A DNA stretch of 64,000 nucleotides from Hymenobacter plasmatis. Its GTDB lineage: Bacteria > Bacteroidota > Bacteroidia > Cytophagales > Hymenobacteraceae. Position numbers and translations under genes: made by a program. Under the pieces are notes generated by a model. It saw nothing but the letters and a program-made list of their open reading frames with translations, made no database searches and was not told the DNA's origin. Location: NCBI RefSeq assembly GCF_020711255.1, contig NZ_JAJFAW010000003.1, positions 186,001-250,000 on the forward strand. The letters run 5' to 3'. Below are positions 1 to 9,801 of the stretch, in pieces; position 1 is the stretch's first letter; each line of letters starts with the position of its first letter.

Positions 1-663
1 CCGCTGGCCTGGTTGCTGGTGGGCTTCGTGCTGCCGTGGTTTGTGTTTGTGCGGCTGGCCCGCGAAGTATGGGAAGACGAAGGCCTGCCCGGCGACCACA
101 GCATTCTGGAGTTTCTGCACGCCCACGCCACCCCCGCGCTCGATGCCCTGGCCGTGGGGCTGAGCCGGGCCGGCGGGCCGCTGGGGGCCTCGCTGCTCGC
201 GGGGGCCATCTGGCTGGGTCTGCTGCTGGCCGGGCCGCGCCGGGCCCTGGCGTTCTTCGGCCTGGCAGTAGGCGGCGCGCAGCTGCTCAATCTGTCGGCT
301 AAGTACCTGCTGCTGCGCACGCGGCCCTCGCTGTGGGTGTCTTTGGCTCCGGAAACGTCCTACAGCTTTCCCAGCGGGCACACCATGGCGGCCGCCGCGC
401 TGGCGGCCGCGGTGGGGTTTCTGCTGTGGCGCACCCGCTGGCGCTGGCCGGCGGTGGCCGTGGGGCTGCTCTGGGCCGTGGGGATGGGCTGGAGCAGGAT
501 GTACCTGGGCGTGCACTACCCCTCCGACGTGCTGGCCGGCTGGGTGGGCTCGGTGGGCTGGGTGGGTGGCTTGCACCTGCTCTTTTCCCGCTACTTCCGC
601 GAGCTGGGAGTGGTGTGGCACGAGTGGGAAAACCGCGCCCTGCGCCGCCCGCTGGATGCGTAG
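1..663 (+). CDS. PAP2-superfamily membrane phosphatase, 5' end outside window
   Basis: Likely hydrolyses a lipid phosphate such as undecaprenyl or phosphatidylglycerol phosphate at the membrane. The three PAP2 signature blocks are present in order: a KxxxxxxRP block (KYLLLRTRP), the PSGH block (SFPSGHTMAA) and the SRxYxGxHxxxD block (SRMYLGVHYPSD). Four to five hydrophobic segments surround them. The frame is open to base 1 and the first possible start (TTG at 13) lies inside a membrane segment, so the true N-terminus is upstream of the window. The stop codon at 661-663 lies inside an inverted repeat. Family assignment is firm; the substrate is inferred only in general terms. Confidence 0.9.
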   Translation, partial: PLAWLLVGFVLPWFVFVRLAREVWEDEGLPGDHSILEFLHAHATPALDALAVGLSRAGGPLGASLLAGAIWLGLLLAGPRRALAFFGLAVGGAQLLNLSAKYLLLRTRPSLWVSLAPETSYSFPSGHTMAAAALAAAVGFLLWRTRWRWPAVAVGLLWAVGMGWSRMYLGVHYPSDVLAGWVGSVGWVGGLHLLFSRYFRELGVVWHEWENRALRRPLDA

Positions 664-742
664 AAACGCAATGTTTTGCGTCTCGTCGTTGAACAACCCT
701 CACGCGGCATGGCCCCGGAGACGCAAAGTGTTGCGTCTCTAC
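660..742. repeat. Intergenic inverted repeat with imperfect 25-bp arms
   Basis: The left arm (660-684) and right arm (718-742) are reverse complements over 25 bases with about four mismatches; both contain variants of ACGCAA..TTGCGTCTC. The unit sits between the PAP2 gene and the converging YihY gene and supplies the PAP2 stop codon. It could fold as a hairpin in RNA and serve as a bidirectional transcription barrier, but there is no good T-run, so I read it as a REP-like repeat. Confidence 0.6.
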
Positions 743-773
743 ATCGTGCTGGTAGCTCAATTTGCGGGCGTGG

Positions 774-1790
774 CTAGGCGGTACTCCAGGGGCTGTTTCG
801 GTTTCGGTCAGGGTCATTCTGCGCGCTTCGCAAGGCGCGTTCAGTGTCGGCCCGGGTTGCTTCGTTTTCCTGCAAGCTGCCGTGTTTGCTTTCCAGGTGC
901 ACCGTTTGCACCAGTACTGCGTTTTTGTTGGGCTGAATTTCAGTGCCGTACTTGAGCACGTAGCACTTGGTGAACTCGGCCCCGAAATACAGGATAATGG
1001 AGGAGTAGTAAATCCACAGCAGCAGCACTACCAGGGAGCCGGCCGCGCCGTAGGCGGTGCTCACTTTGCTGCTCGTCACGTAGAGCGTGATGCCGAATTT
1101 GCCAATCATGAACAGGATGGCGGTGAAAATGGCCCCCACCGCCACATCCTTCCAGCGGATAATGGCATCGGGCAGCACTTTGTAGATAATGGCAAATAAG
1201 ACTGAGGTAATTAGCAGGGTAACAAACAGGTTGGCTACATAAACCAGGATAACGGTCGTGTCCGGGAATATGGCCTTGAGCTTGCCCATCAGTCCCTCCA
1301 CCAGCCCGCTGATAATCAGCGAGACAATCAGCAGAAAGCCCAGCCCCACGACGAGCAGGAAAGACGTAAGCCGGGCCTTGAGCAGCCGGCCCCAGCCCGC
1401 ATCGGGCCGCACCCGGAGCTGCCAAATGGTATTGATGGAGTCCTGCATTTCGCTGAAAAGCCCCGTGGCCGCCAGGATGAGTGTGGCAAAGCCAATCAGC
1501 GCATTGAGTGCATTGTTGCCATGCACGGCCGCATTTTTGATGATTTCCTGCACCTGGAAAGCCACCTGGGAGCCTACCAGGCCCTGAATCTGCCCGTACA
1601 GCTTGCCTTCCACCGCCTCCTGCTGCCACAGCAGCTCCGCCGAAAAGATGATGACCATGAGCATGGGCCCGAGCGAAAAGATGGCGTAATACGCCAGGGC
1701 CGCACTGAGCTTGGGCACTTTATCGTGCGAAAAGCTGGCGCCGGTCTGCCGGAATACGCCCCAGAGGCTGGTTGCGGTGAGCTGGCTCAT
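774..1790 (-). CDS. YihY/BrkB-family inner-membrane protein (copy 1)
   Basis: A 338-residue polytopic protein of the YihY/UPF0761 (formerly BrkB) family, whose function is not settled. The family hallmark is visible near the N-terminus (residues 25-50: SAALAYYAIFSLGPMLM), followed by about six hydrophobic segments and the conserved final block around FGAEFTKCYVLKYG. The C-terminal tail (about 60 residues) is polar and probably cytoplasmic. The start is the ATG at 1790. A second, diverged member of the family lies at 42276-43226. The gene stands alone, convergent with the PAP2 gene. Confidence 0.88.
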   Translation of the reverse strand: MSQLTATSLWGVFRQTGASFSHDKVPKLSAALAYYAIFSLGPMLMVIIFSAELLWQQEAVEGKLYGQIQGLVGSQVAFQVQEIIKNAAVHGNNALNALIGFATLILAATGLFSEMQDSINTIWQLRVRPDAGWGRLLKARLTSFLLVVGLGFLLIVSLIISGLVEGLMGKLKAIFPDTTVILVYVANLFVTLLITSVLFAIIYKVLPDAIIRWKDVAVGAIFTAILFMIGKFGITLYVTSSKVSTAYGAAGSLVVLLLWIYYSSIILYFGAEFTKCYVLKYGTEIQPNKNAVLVQTVHLESKHGSLQENEATRADTERALRSAQNDPDRNRNSPWSTA

Positions 1791-1945
1791 GGTGAGTTCT
1801 CAACACCGGATGTACGTGACAAAGTGCTCGGATGCTACCAAAAAAACTTTCTGCTTCTACGGCTCAACTTGTTGCTGATGAGTCTATTTCTGGCCTTCGG
1901 TGCCTGAGTAATGCCGGATTATGGCCAGCAGTGCGGGGCTCACTT

Positions 1946-3223
1946 TTACTGCGGCAAGGCGCGCAACTCTGCCAGAGCAGCTTCGCTTTCGCGCCGCTCT
2001 TTCCGGGCTTTGCGCCGGGAGGGCTTCTTTCCGTGTTTGGGCTGCGTGAGCGGCAGGCCCTGGGCAAAATACCGCGCTAGGTCGTGGCGCACGGCCAGGG
2101 GCGTGCGCGCCAGGTTGTGCTGGTATAGGGCCCGCAGCCACTTCGCGTACGTGGCATCGGCCAGGGCGTAGGTGGCCGGCTGGGTTGGCTCGCCGGTGTC
2201 GAGGTTGGAATCGGGCAGGAGGGGCAGGGCCTTACTCGTATCCGTCGGCTGCAGCTGGGCCAGGGCGCAGTAGGCGGCCAGCGCGGCGCGGTAGCTGCGG
2301 CGAAACTGAGCCTCGCCGGCAGCATCGGGTAGGGTGAAGGCGTAGGTCTTGAGCGGCCCAATTTTAGGAAGCACTTTCAGCACCAACGCCACCAGCCGCG
2401 CGCCGAGGCCGGGCCGTTCGTAGCTGGTGCCGAACTCCTTGCGGAACTCGCGGCGGTTGGCGCGGTACAGGTATTCGCGGCGCCGGGCGCGCGGGCTGAG
2501 GCGGCGGATTTCCTTGCGCTGGCTTTGCCAGGCCGCACGGGCGGCGGCCGGCAGCAGCTGGTTGACGGCAAAGCGAAAGGTGGCCACGTCCAGGTCGGGG
2601 TCAAACAGCACCTGCCCGAGCTCCAGCCCATACGTTTCGAGAAACGCGCGCTCCAGCACCGGCTTGCTCACCCGAAACCCGATGAACTTGTGGTACTCCT
2701 GGCTCCGGAAGCGCCCAGCGGCTATCTGCACCACGTCGAATGAAAACTCCAACTCGGTGTGGCGCTTGGGGGCGTCTTCGTAGGTTATCACCGGGCCGTA
2801 GGTAGCCTGCAGCTTGGGGTACACGGAGGCCATTATCAGGTTGGTACCCAGGGGGTGGCCGGTGTTGTCGGCGGCGTAGTGGGCGAGCGCGCCCAGCGCA
2901 AACGCGTACTCGTCGCGGTTGTGGGCCTGGCCCAGCAGGCTGCGCACAAAGTCGCCGGCCCGCACGTAGTGCGTGAGGTTGGTGAAGAACTTGGTCCCCA
3001 AAGGGTAGTAGCCCAAGTCCTGCACGATGGCCCCGCCGTAGGCATAGCTCTTGGCACGGGTCCACTCCTCAGCCGTGGCTCCGGGGTAGCGCTGGCGCAG
3101 CAGCGGCACCAGGCAGGGCTCCCACGTCGAGTCGATAACAGCTTGGTGGGTGAGCACCGAATACGCCGCTGCCGGTGCCACCGGCGCAGCCAGTAAGAGA
3201 AGCAGCAGAACGCGAAGCAGCAT
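1946..3223 (-). CDS. Secreted zinc-dependent phospholipase C-like protein
   Basis: A 425-residue exported protein with a clear signal peptide (about 21 residues, leucine-rich then APAAA). The mature N-terminus begins with YSVLTHQAVID, the pattern of the zinc-dependent phospholipase C/S1-P1 nuclease fold, in which an early histidine is a zinc ligand. Further histidines expected as ligands occur in NLTHYV and in ALAHYAADNTGHPLGTN (about residues 80-130). The family hydrolyses phospholipids or nucleic acids; the substrate here cannot be read from sequence. The C-terminus ends in a Lys/Arg-rich stretch (GKKPSRRKARKERR), which may be an uncleaved basic tail. Its divergent neighbour is the molybdopterin oxidoreductase. 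Confidence 0.75.
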   Translation of the reverse strand: MLLRVLLLLLLAAPVAPAAAYSVLTHQAVIDSTWEPCLVPLLRQRYPGATAEEWTRAKSYAYGGAIVQDLGYYPLGTKFFTNLTHYVRAGDFVRSLLGQAHNRDEYAFALGALAHYAADNTGHPLGTNLIMASVYPKLQATYGPVITYEDAPKRHTELEFSFDVVQIAAGRFRSQEYHKFIGFRVSKPVLERAFLETYGLELGQVLFDPDLDVATFRFAVNQLLPAAARAAWQSQRKEIRRLSPRARRREYLYRANRREFRKEFGTSYERPGLGARLVALVLKVLPKIGPLKTYAFTLPDAAGEAQFRRSYRAALAAYCALAQLQPTDTSKALPLLPDSNLDTGEPTQPATYALADATYAKWLRALYQHNLARTPLAVRHDLARYFAQGLPLTQPKHGKKPSRRKARKERRESEAALAELRALPQ

Positions 3224-3591
3224 GGGGGCGGGATATACCGCAAGATAAAAATACTGCGGCCATTAGGCCTTGTGTGCCTGTAGCTTAGTAGGAGCCCGGC
3301 CACTGTTTCCTGGGCTGATTTCAGCTCAACTTTATTCGGCCCAACCCGGTCCGCACAGACGCGCATTAGATAGGCTCAGTAGTGTGACGCGTAAGCTCAA
3401 CCATAGGCCAGCGTTCGGGATTGAGCTAAAATGCCGACATTAAAATTAGATTAAAATCTATCTACTTTTTTCTGCGTGCTTCCGTAGTACCAGCAGTTTC
3501 GCCGGGCTGGAAACACCTGTTTCTCGGCCCGGACGGGCTTTGCTTGTACCGGGCCACCCGCGGCCGCCTTTCACTTTTGCCCCCTGCTACC
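3224..3591. other. Divergent promoter region with clustered AGCTCAA motifs
   Basis: A 368-bp gene-free stretch between the phospholipase C-like gene and the molybdopterin oxidoreductase. It is AT-rich around 3437-3475, with a palindromic AGATTAAAATCT and a TACTTTTT box near 3461-3468 that resembles the Bacteroidota -7 element. AGCTCAA occurs at 3323-3329 and 3394-3400, and in reverse complement at 3421-3427. I see no small gene or RNA in it. Confidence 0.4.
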
Positions 3592-5895
3592 ATGAACGAA
3601 ACGCGCGACAGCATCCAGGACATTTGGGGACCCCGCACGCCCCACGAAGGCTACTGGCCCCAACGCGTGGACGAGCGCACCACCGAGGAGCCCCACCACT
3701 GGGTGCAGTCGGCGTGCGTGCTCTGCTCCAACTGCTGCGGCCTGGACATCGGCGTGCGCGACGGCCGCATTGTGGGTGTGCGGGGCCGGGCCGTCGACCG
3801 CGTCAACCACGGCCGCCTGGGGCCCAAGGGCCTCCACGCCTGGGAAGCCAACCACAGCCCCGACCGCCTCACCACGCCGCTCATCCGGCGCAACGGCAAG
3901 CTCGAGCCCGCCACCTGGGACGAGGCCATGAGCCTGATTGTAAGCAAGTCCAAGGAGCTGCTGGCCGAAGGCCACAGCAGCGCCATCGGCTTCTATACTT
4001 CGGGGCAGCTCTTTATTGAGGAATACTACACGCTGGGCGTGCTGGGCAAAGCCGGCCTGGGCACGCCCCACATGGACGGCAACACCCGCCTGTGCACGGC
4101 CACGGCCGGCGCCGCGCTCAAGCTCTCCTTCGGTACCGACGGCCAGGCCGGCTCCTACGCCGACCTCGACTCCACCGAGGCCGTGCTGCTGGTGGGCCAC
4201 AACATGGCCTCGCAGCAAACCGTGCTCTGGGCCCGCATCCTCGACCGGCTGGCCAGCGTGAACCCGCCCAAACTCGTCGTGATTGACCCGCGCCTGACCT
4301 ACACCGCCCAGCACGCCACCGTGCACCTGGCCCCGCGCGTGGGCACCAACGTGGCCGTGCTCAACGGACTGCTCCACCTTATCATCGAGAACGGCCAGGT
4401 TAACCAGGACTTTGTGAACGACCACACCGTGGGGTTTGAGGAGCTGGTGCGCACCGTGGGCAAGTGGACGCCCGAGCGCGTGGAAGCCCTGAGCGGCGTG
4501 CCGGCCGCCAAGCTGCGCGCCGCCGCCCACATCCTGGGCACCTGCCAAACGCTGGTGTCTACGGCGCTGCAGGGCGTGTACCAGTCGATGCAGGCCACGG
4601 CGGCGGCCATGCAGGTAAACAACATCAACCTGATTCGGGGCCTGATTGGCTCGCCCGGCAACGCCATTTTGCAGATGAACGGGCAGCCCACTTCGCAAAA
4701 CACCCGCGAGTGCGGCGCCGACGGCGACCTGCCCGGCTTCCGCAACTGGGATAACCCTGCCCACATCGCCGACCTGGTCCGCATCTGGAACGTCGACGTG
4801 GACAAAATTCCGCACTGGGCGCCGCCCACCCACGCCATGCAAATCTGGCGCTACTGCGAAACCGGCTCCATCAAGCTGCTCTGGATTCAGGCCACCAACC
4901 CGGCCGTGAGCCTGCCGGACTTGGGCCGCATCCGCAAGATTCTGCAGAAGAAAGACCTGCTGGTGATAGTAGAAGACGCCTTTCTGACCGAAACCGCCCA
5001 GCTGGCCGACGTGGTGCTGCCCGCCGCCATCTGGGGCGAAAAAACCGGCACCTTCACCAATACCGACCGCACGGTGCACCTGTCCTATAAAGCCATTGAG
5101 CCGCCCGGGCAGGCCCGTTCCGATTTCGATATCCTGCTGGACTACGCCGACCGCATGGACTTCCGCGACAAAGACGGGCAGCCGCTCATCAAGTGGCGCA
5201 CGCCGGAAGAGGCGTTTGAGGCCTGGAAGGTGTGCAGCAAGGGCCGCCCCTGCGACTACTCGGGCATGAGCTACGCCAAGCTCACCGGCGGCTCGGGCAT
5301 CCAGTGGCCCTGCAACGAGCAGCACCCCGACGGCGCCGCCCACCTCTACACCGACCACGTCTTCAACACCCATTTCGACTACTGCGAAACCTACGGCTAC
5401 GACCTGGAAACCGGCGCCGAAAAGCAGCCCGAAGAGTACCAGGCCAACGACCCCGCCGGCCGCGCCGTGCTGCTGGCCGCCGACTACGAGCCGCCCCACG
5501 AAGCGCCCGACGAGGCCTACCCGCTGTGGTTTACCACGGGGCGGCTGGTGTACCACTTCCACACCCGCACCAAAACCGGCCGTGCCCACGCCCTCAACCA
5601 TGCAGCCCCCGAGGGCTTCGTGCAGCTGTCGGAAGAAGACGCGGCCCGCTACGGCATCGCCACCGGCGACCTCGTGGAAGTAAGCTCGCGGCGCGGCCAC
5701 GCCACCGAGCCGGCCCGCGTGGGCGGCATCGAGCCGGGCCTGGTGTTCATGCCCTTCCACTACGGCTACTGGGACGAGCCCAAAGATGGCCGCCCGCGTG
5801 CGGCCAACGAGCTCACCCTCAACGAGTGGGACCCCATCAGCAAGCAGCCGCATTTCAAGTACGCCGCTGTTCGCATTCGCAAAGTCCACGCCTAG
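3592..5895 (+). CDS. Molybdopterin oxidoreductase (nitrate reductase-like) lacking the fourth Fe-S cysteine
   Basis: A 767-residue member of the DMSO-reductase superfamily, closest in layout to assimilatory/periplasmic nitrate reductases. An N-terminal cluster motif is followed by Mo-bisMGD domains, with the probable Mo ligand Cys168 in NTRLCTATAG, and a C-terminal molydopterin-binding domain (about 640-760, including FHTRTKTGRA). No twin-arginine signal is visible, so it is probably cytoplasmic. The cluster motif is odd. C42, C45 and C49 have the usual C-x2-C-x3-C spacing and C48 is an extra cysteine, but the expected fourth ligand, 28 residues after C49, is Gly77 (GRLGPKG). The ATG at 3592 is chosen because residues before it are unlike the family. 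A small helical protein gene follows 31 bp downstream, suggesting a two-gene operon. The substrate is unproven; no nitrite reductase or nitrate transporter is adjacent. Confidence 0.85.
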   Translation: MNETRDSIQDIWGPRTPHEGYWPQRVDERTTEEPHHWVQSACVLCSNCCGLDIGVRDGRIVGVRGRAVDRVNHGRLGPKGLHAWEANHSPDRLTTPLIRRNGKLEPATWDEAMSLIVSKSKELLAEGHSSAIGFYTSGQLFIEEYYTLGVLGKAGLGTPHMDGNTRLCTATAGAALKLSFGTDGQAGSYADLDSTEAVLLVGHNMASQQTVLWARILDRLASVNPPKLVVIDPRLTYTAQHATVHLAPRVGTNVAVLNGLLHLIIENGQVNQDFVNDHTVGFEELVRTVGKWTPERVEALSGVPAAKLRAAAHILGTCQTLVSTALQGVYQSMQATAAAMQVNNINLIRGLIGSPGNAILQMNGQPTSQNTRECGADGDLPGFRNWDNPAHIADLVRIWNVDVDKIPHWAPPTHAMQIWRYCETGSIKLLWIQATNPAVSLPDLGRIRKILQKKDLLVIVEDAFLTETAQLADVVLPAAIWGEKTGTFTNTDRTVHLSYKAIEPPGQARSDFDILLDYADRMDFRDKDGQPLIKWRTPEEAFEAWKVCSKGRPCDYSGMSYAKLTGGSGIQWPCNEQHPDGAAHLYTDHVFNTHFDYCETYGYDLETGAEKQPEEYQANDPAGRAVLLAADYEPPHEAPDEAYPLWFTTGRLVYHFHTRTKTGRAHALNHAAPEGFVQLSEEDAARYGIATGDLVEVSSRRGHATEPARVGGIEPGLVFMPFHYGYWDEPKDGRPRAANELTLNEWDPISKQPHFKYAAVRIRKVHA

Positions 5896-5926
5896 CCCGG
5901 ACCTCCGCGCTTCATTCCCTTCCGCC

Positions 5927-6382
5927 ATGCACCTCAGCAATTACCTCGGCCTGCTCGAAAGCAGCGAAAAGCAGCTCACCGACGCGTTCGAAAAGGTTTC
6001 CAGGAAACACAAAGACGAGCCCGACATCGAGCAGATGTGCCAGAAGCTCTCGGCGTGGTCGCGCGAGCACCGGGGCCGGGTCATGGGCTTCGTCAAGAAG
6101 TATTCGGAGGAAAAAGACAGCGAGCCCAAGACCCTGAAGCGCGACTTGTTTGCGGAAAAGCGCAGCGGCAGCCTGGCCCTGGTGCGCGACCTGCACGACC
6201 TGTGGCTGCTAACCCAGGAAGTGCAGCTCTGCTGGATAGTGATAAAGCAGGCCGCCCTGGCCCTGCGCGACGAGGAACTGAAAGCCGCCTACGAATACTG
6301 CAACGCCCGCACCAAGCGCCAGACCGACTGGCTCCTGGGCCGCATCAAGCAAGCCGCCCCCCAAACCCTGATAGTGGGGTAG
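5927..6382 (+). CDS. Small helical protein, probable partner of the Mo-enzyme
   Basis: I do not recognise this 151-residue protein with certainty. It is predicted to be nearly all helix, with no signal peptide or membrane segment, and the mix of E, K, Q and L through residues 5-145 suggests a four-helix bundle of ferritin-like type. Scattered E/H residues (EHRG, DLHDLW) could bind metal, but no complete ExxH pair arrangement is evident. The ATG at 5927 starts 31 bp after the oxidoreductase stop, on the same strand and with the same high GC, so it is probably cotranscribed. It may be a chaperone, electron-transfer adaptor or assembly factor for that enzyme; this is inferred from position only. 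Confidence 0.7.
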   Translation: MHLSNYLGLLESSEKQLTDAFEKVSRKHKDEPDIEQMCQKLSAWSREHRGRVMGFVKKYSEEKDSEPKTLKRDLFAEKRSGSLALVRDLHDLWLLTQEVQLCWIVIKQAALALRDEELKAAYEYCNARTKRQTDWLLGRIKQAAPQTLIVG

Positions 6383-6400
6383 GGGACGGCCTCTGAGGCG

Positions 6401-7432
6401 CTAAACCGGCTGCTTTTTCGCCGCCGTGGCCAGGTGGTAGAGCATGCCCCCACAGGTGAGCAGCCAAGCCAGCAGCGCCACGTAAATGAAGCCGGCCGGG
6501 ATGCTGCTTAGCGCGGGCAGGGGCAGCAGACCGGCCAGGCGCGACGTGGCCGCCGTGTACATGCCCAGCGGAAAGACCATGCTCCAGTACGCCGGGCGGT
6601 AGGCGAAGGCGGGCCGCGCCCGCAGGTGATGCCAGGCGCGCAGCACCATCACAAAGGGCATCCACCACGTGCTCACCACCCAAAACAGCACGCTCCACCC
6701 TTTGATGAACCCGGCGGCATCGGCCAGCACGTGCGTTTGCTGCATGGTGGTGAGCAGCGTGGCGCCGGCCAGCACCGTGATGGCACTGCCGCCCACGCTT
6801 ATCCAGTAGGGCGCGTCTACTTCGTCGGGCTCTACCCGCACGAAGGTGAGGCGGTAAAACAGCATCGTGCCCAGCACTAGGTAAAACAGGCTGCCCAGCA
6901 GAAACAAGCTAAGGACAATGAACACGCCCACCTCAACCGGTAAGGGCAGGCCCGGCACCAGGCCCGCGCCCAACACGGCCAATGACTCCGTGGAAACCAC
7001 CAGCAGCAGCCAGCTCCCGTTCAGCCCGGTCTCGAGCGAGGGCTTGTCGGGCCGCAACGTGACGCTCAGCAGGAACGCATACAGCAGCACCACCCAGCAT
7101 ACGGCCCCGAAAACCCACAGCGCCAGTCCAACCGCCTGGTTGCTGCGCAGCAGTACAAACTGGTTGCCCACCAGGCAGGTAGCGGCCACCAGGGCCAGGA
7201 AGTTGGCCCCTTTCTCGTGGGAGGCCAGCTCAATTTTAAATTCCGGAAAGGAAAGCAGCACCCGCCCCAGCAGCAGCAACAGAAACAGCGGGTACAGCAC
7301 CAGATTCAGGTAGAAGAACCCTTCCGCCAACCAATGCATGTGGAGCCCGTGCGCCGCCAGTGAGATGATGCCCGTGGCCATGACCATGGCGAAATAAGCG
7401 GGCTGGAACTGCTGGACTACAGACTTCCACAT
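6401..7432 (-). CDS. TehA/SLAC1-family anion or dicarboxylate transporter
   Basis: A 343-residue polytopic protein of the tellurite-resistance/dicarboxylate transporter (TDT) family, which includes TehA, SLAC1 channels and Mae1. It opens with [19 protein letters not shown], the conserved first membrane helix, and shows about ten hydrophobic segments. The start is the ATG at 7432, because the 24 residues upstream in frame are polar and unlike the family. It converges on the oxidoreductase partner gene with only 18 bp between stops. The transported anion cannot be told; nitrite or another small anion linked to the neighbouring Mo-enzyme is possible but speculative. Confidence 0.85.
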   Translation of the reverse strand: MWKSVVQQFQPAYFAMVMATGIISLAAHGLHMHWLAEGFFYLNLVLYPLFLLLLLGRVLLSFPEFKIELASHEKGANFLALVAATCLVGNQFVLLRSNQAVGLALWVFGAVCWVVLLYAFLLSVTLRPDKPSLETGLNGSWLLLVVSTESLAVLGAGLVPGLPLPVEVGVFIVLSLFLLGSLFYLVLGTMLFYRLTFVRVEPDEVDAPYWISVGGSAITVLAGATLLTTMQQTHVLADAAGFIKGWSVLFWVVSTWWMPFVMVLRAWHHLRARPAFAYRPAYWSMVFPLGMYTAATSRLAGLLPLPALSSIPAGFIYVALLAWLLTCGGMLYHLATAAKKQPV

Positions 7433-7463
7433 AGCTATGCTGCGATTGTTGCGGGGAGGTATT

Positions 7464-7492
7464 GTACGGCCCGAAGCAAATTCGGGCCGTAC
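7464..7492. other. Perfect 12-bp stem hairpin upstream of the TehA-like gene
   Basis: GTACGGCCCGAA (7464-7475) pairs exactly with TTCGGGCCGTAC (7481-7492) around a 5-base loop. It lies 32 bp upstream of the TehA-like start, on the leader side, with no following T-run on either strand. It is more likely an operator or a leader hairpin than a terminator. Confidence 0.5.
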
Positions 7493-7670
7493 CCCGGAGT
7501 GCACGGGCCTTGGCCACCACGCTCTATACCGCCAGCTACCTCAAAGTCGTAACTGCCTACGCAGCGTGCCGGAAGCCGAACCAAAGTTGGCTGATACTCG
7601 CTGCCAGCAGTTTTTGGTGCTCATCGACCTCTGCCTGTCGTATGCAGAAGGGTTCTTCCAATTTTAACTC

Positions 7671-7928
7671 ATGCCCGACCTGCTCTCCCTTACCGACCGC
7701 CTAGCCTTGCAGCGCACGCGCCTGGCCAACGAGCGCACCTTTCTCACGTACGTGCGCACCAGCCTGGCCATGCTCGGCTTCGGGTTGGTCCTTATTCAAC
7801 TGCACCCTGTGCGCTCTGGCCTGCTGGGCTACGGGGCTGTGGCTGCTGCCATCGTGGTCATGCTCATTGGGCTGCTCCGCTTCCAGCAGCGGCGACGCGA
7901 AATTGAGGAGCAAGCACGGCTAACATAG
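7671..7928 (+). CDS. DUF202 (YidH-type) small membrane protein
   Basis: An 85-residue protein with the DUF202 hallmark at residues 10-35 (LALQRTRLANERTFLTYVRT), followed by two hydrophobic segments (about 32-48 and 54-70) and a charged tail (RFQQRRREIEEQ). The family is small, two- to three-helix, membrane-bound and without an established function. The start is the ATG at 7671; upstream, 7433-7670 carries a hairpin and otherwise nothing I can name. The next gene downstream on the plus strand is gap, about 850 bp away, so it is probably monocistronic. Confidence 0.85.
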   Translation: MPDLLSLTDRLALQRTRLANERTFLTYVRTSLAMLGFGLVLIQLHPVRSGLLGYGAVAAAIVVMLIGLLRFQQRRREIEEQARLT

Positions 7929-8363
7929 GACGTGGTGCCTTTTCCACTATGCTGGAAGTGCTCAGCCCAAGCGCTGCCCTCAAGCTACAGTCGGCTTCTA
8001 TGACTCGACAATGAGTATGGCTGGGCTGCTATAATAGCGTTCCTTTTGCCTCCAGCCGCGTGGGAGGGCAGTCTGACACAAGTCCGCCTGATTGGTTCAT
8101 GAGTGACTGGCTGAAAGTGCTAAGCCAAGGTTGTAGGGCCCGGGGTCAGTAGCAAATATTCTGACATCTAAACTCCATTAGGTAATGGGCTGATTCAAGA
8201 AATACGAACCCCGTTACGCCTTTCAAAGCCATTTTCAAATACCAATATGGCGCAACTGCTTTTGTATTTATCAGTGAGACCCGAAAAAATCATTGTGATA
8301 CAAGCGTTCTATTCCTGTAACACAACAATAGGTGATGCCAATGTAACTGGTTGATACACAAAG
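7929..8363. other. Gene-free stretch, nothing recognised
   Basis: About 435 bp between the DUF202 gene and the tRNA terminator. It becomes notably AT-rich after 8150. I find no open frame with plausible codon use, no tRNA and no repeat shared with the rest of the window. Confidence 0.4.
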
Positions 8364-8392
8364 AGAAAGCCACCCTTTGGAGGTGGCTTTCT
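8364..8392 (-). terminator. Rho-independent-type hairpin after tRNA-Glu
   Basis: AGAAAGCCACC (8364-8374) pairs perfectly with GGTGGCTTTCT (8382-8392) around a 7-base loop. It begins 3 bases past the tRNA 3' end on the minus strand, with a T-containing tail inside and just after the stem. Confidence 0.75.
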
Positions 8393-8394
8393 TG

Positions 8395-8466
8395 TAGTCC
8401 GTAGGGGAATCGAACCCCTGTTGGTAGAATGAAAATCTACTGTCCTAACCCCTAGACGAACGGACC
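8395..8466 (-). tRNA. tRNA-Glu (anticodon TTC)
   Basis: On the minus strand the sequence folds as a cloverleaf. The acceptor begins GGTCCGT and pairs with ACGGACT (one G-U pair). The D-arm contains AGGGGTTAGGAC, the anticodon arm is GTAGA-TTTTCAT-TCTAC with TTC at positions 34-36, and the T-arm is AGGGG-TTCGATT-CCCCT. CCA is not encoded. A hairpin terminator follows. I looked for an integrated element at its 3' end and found none. Confidence 0.95.
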
Positions 8467-8693
8467 GTGTTTGTTTTGGTGGTGCAAAGATACGGCGCGC
8501 TCCTTTCCGTGCAAGTCAGGAGGTAAAAAAAAGTGCTGAGCCGAGTAAAGTGCGTTGTTTTTCAGGCTCAAAAATATTTCAATCCGTTTTCTGAGCTGCC
8601 GCGATTGGGCTGGCGTTGGCAAAATGTAGCCGTTGTGGAGCGGGGATGGGGTGGGAGCGGAGCAAACATGGCACTGCTATTTCCCGATGTTAG

Positions 8694-9788
<1,095 letters not shown>

Positions 9789-9801
9789 TTGCTGCACTCG
9801 T

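Noticed and set aside
3571..5940. A 789-codon open frame antisense to the Mo-oxidoreductase
   Set aside because: It reads as low-complexity Gly/Val/Ala/His sequence with no domain; it is a GC-driven shadow of the real gene.
8364..8392. Riboswitch or leader RNA upstream of gap
   Set aside because: The hairpin is placed and oriented as the terminator of tRNA-Glu on the minus strand.
8395..8466. Integration site for a genomic island at tRNA-Glu
   Set aside because: No duplicated tRNA end, integrase or foreign-composition block is found on either side.
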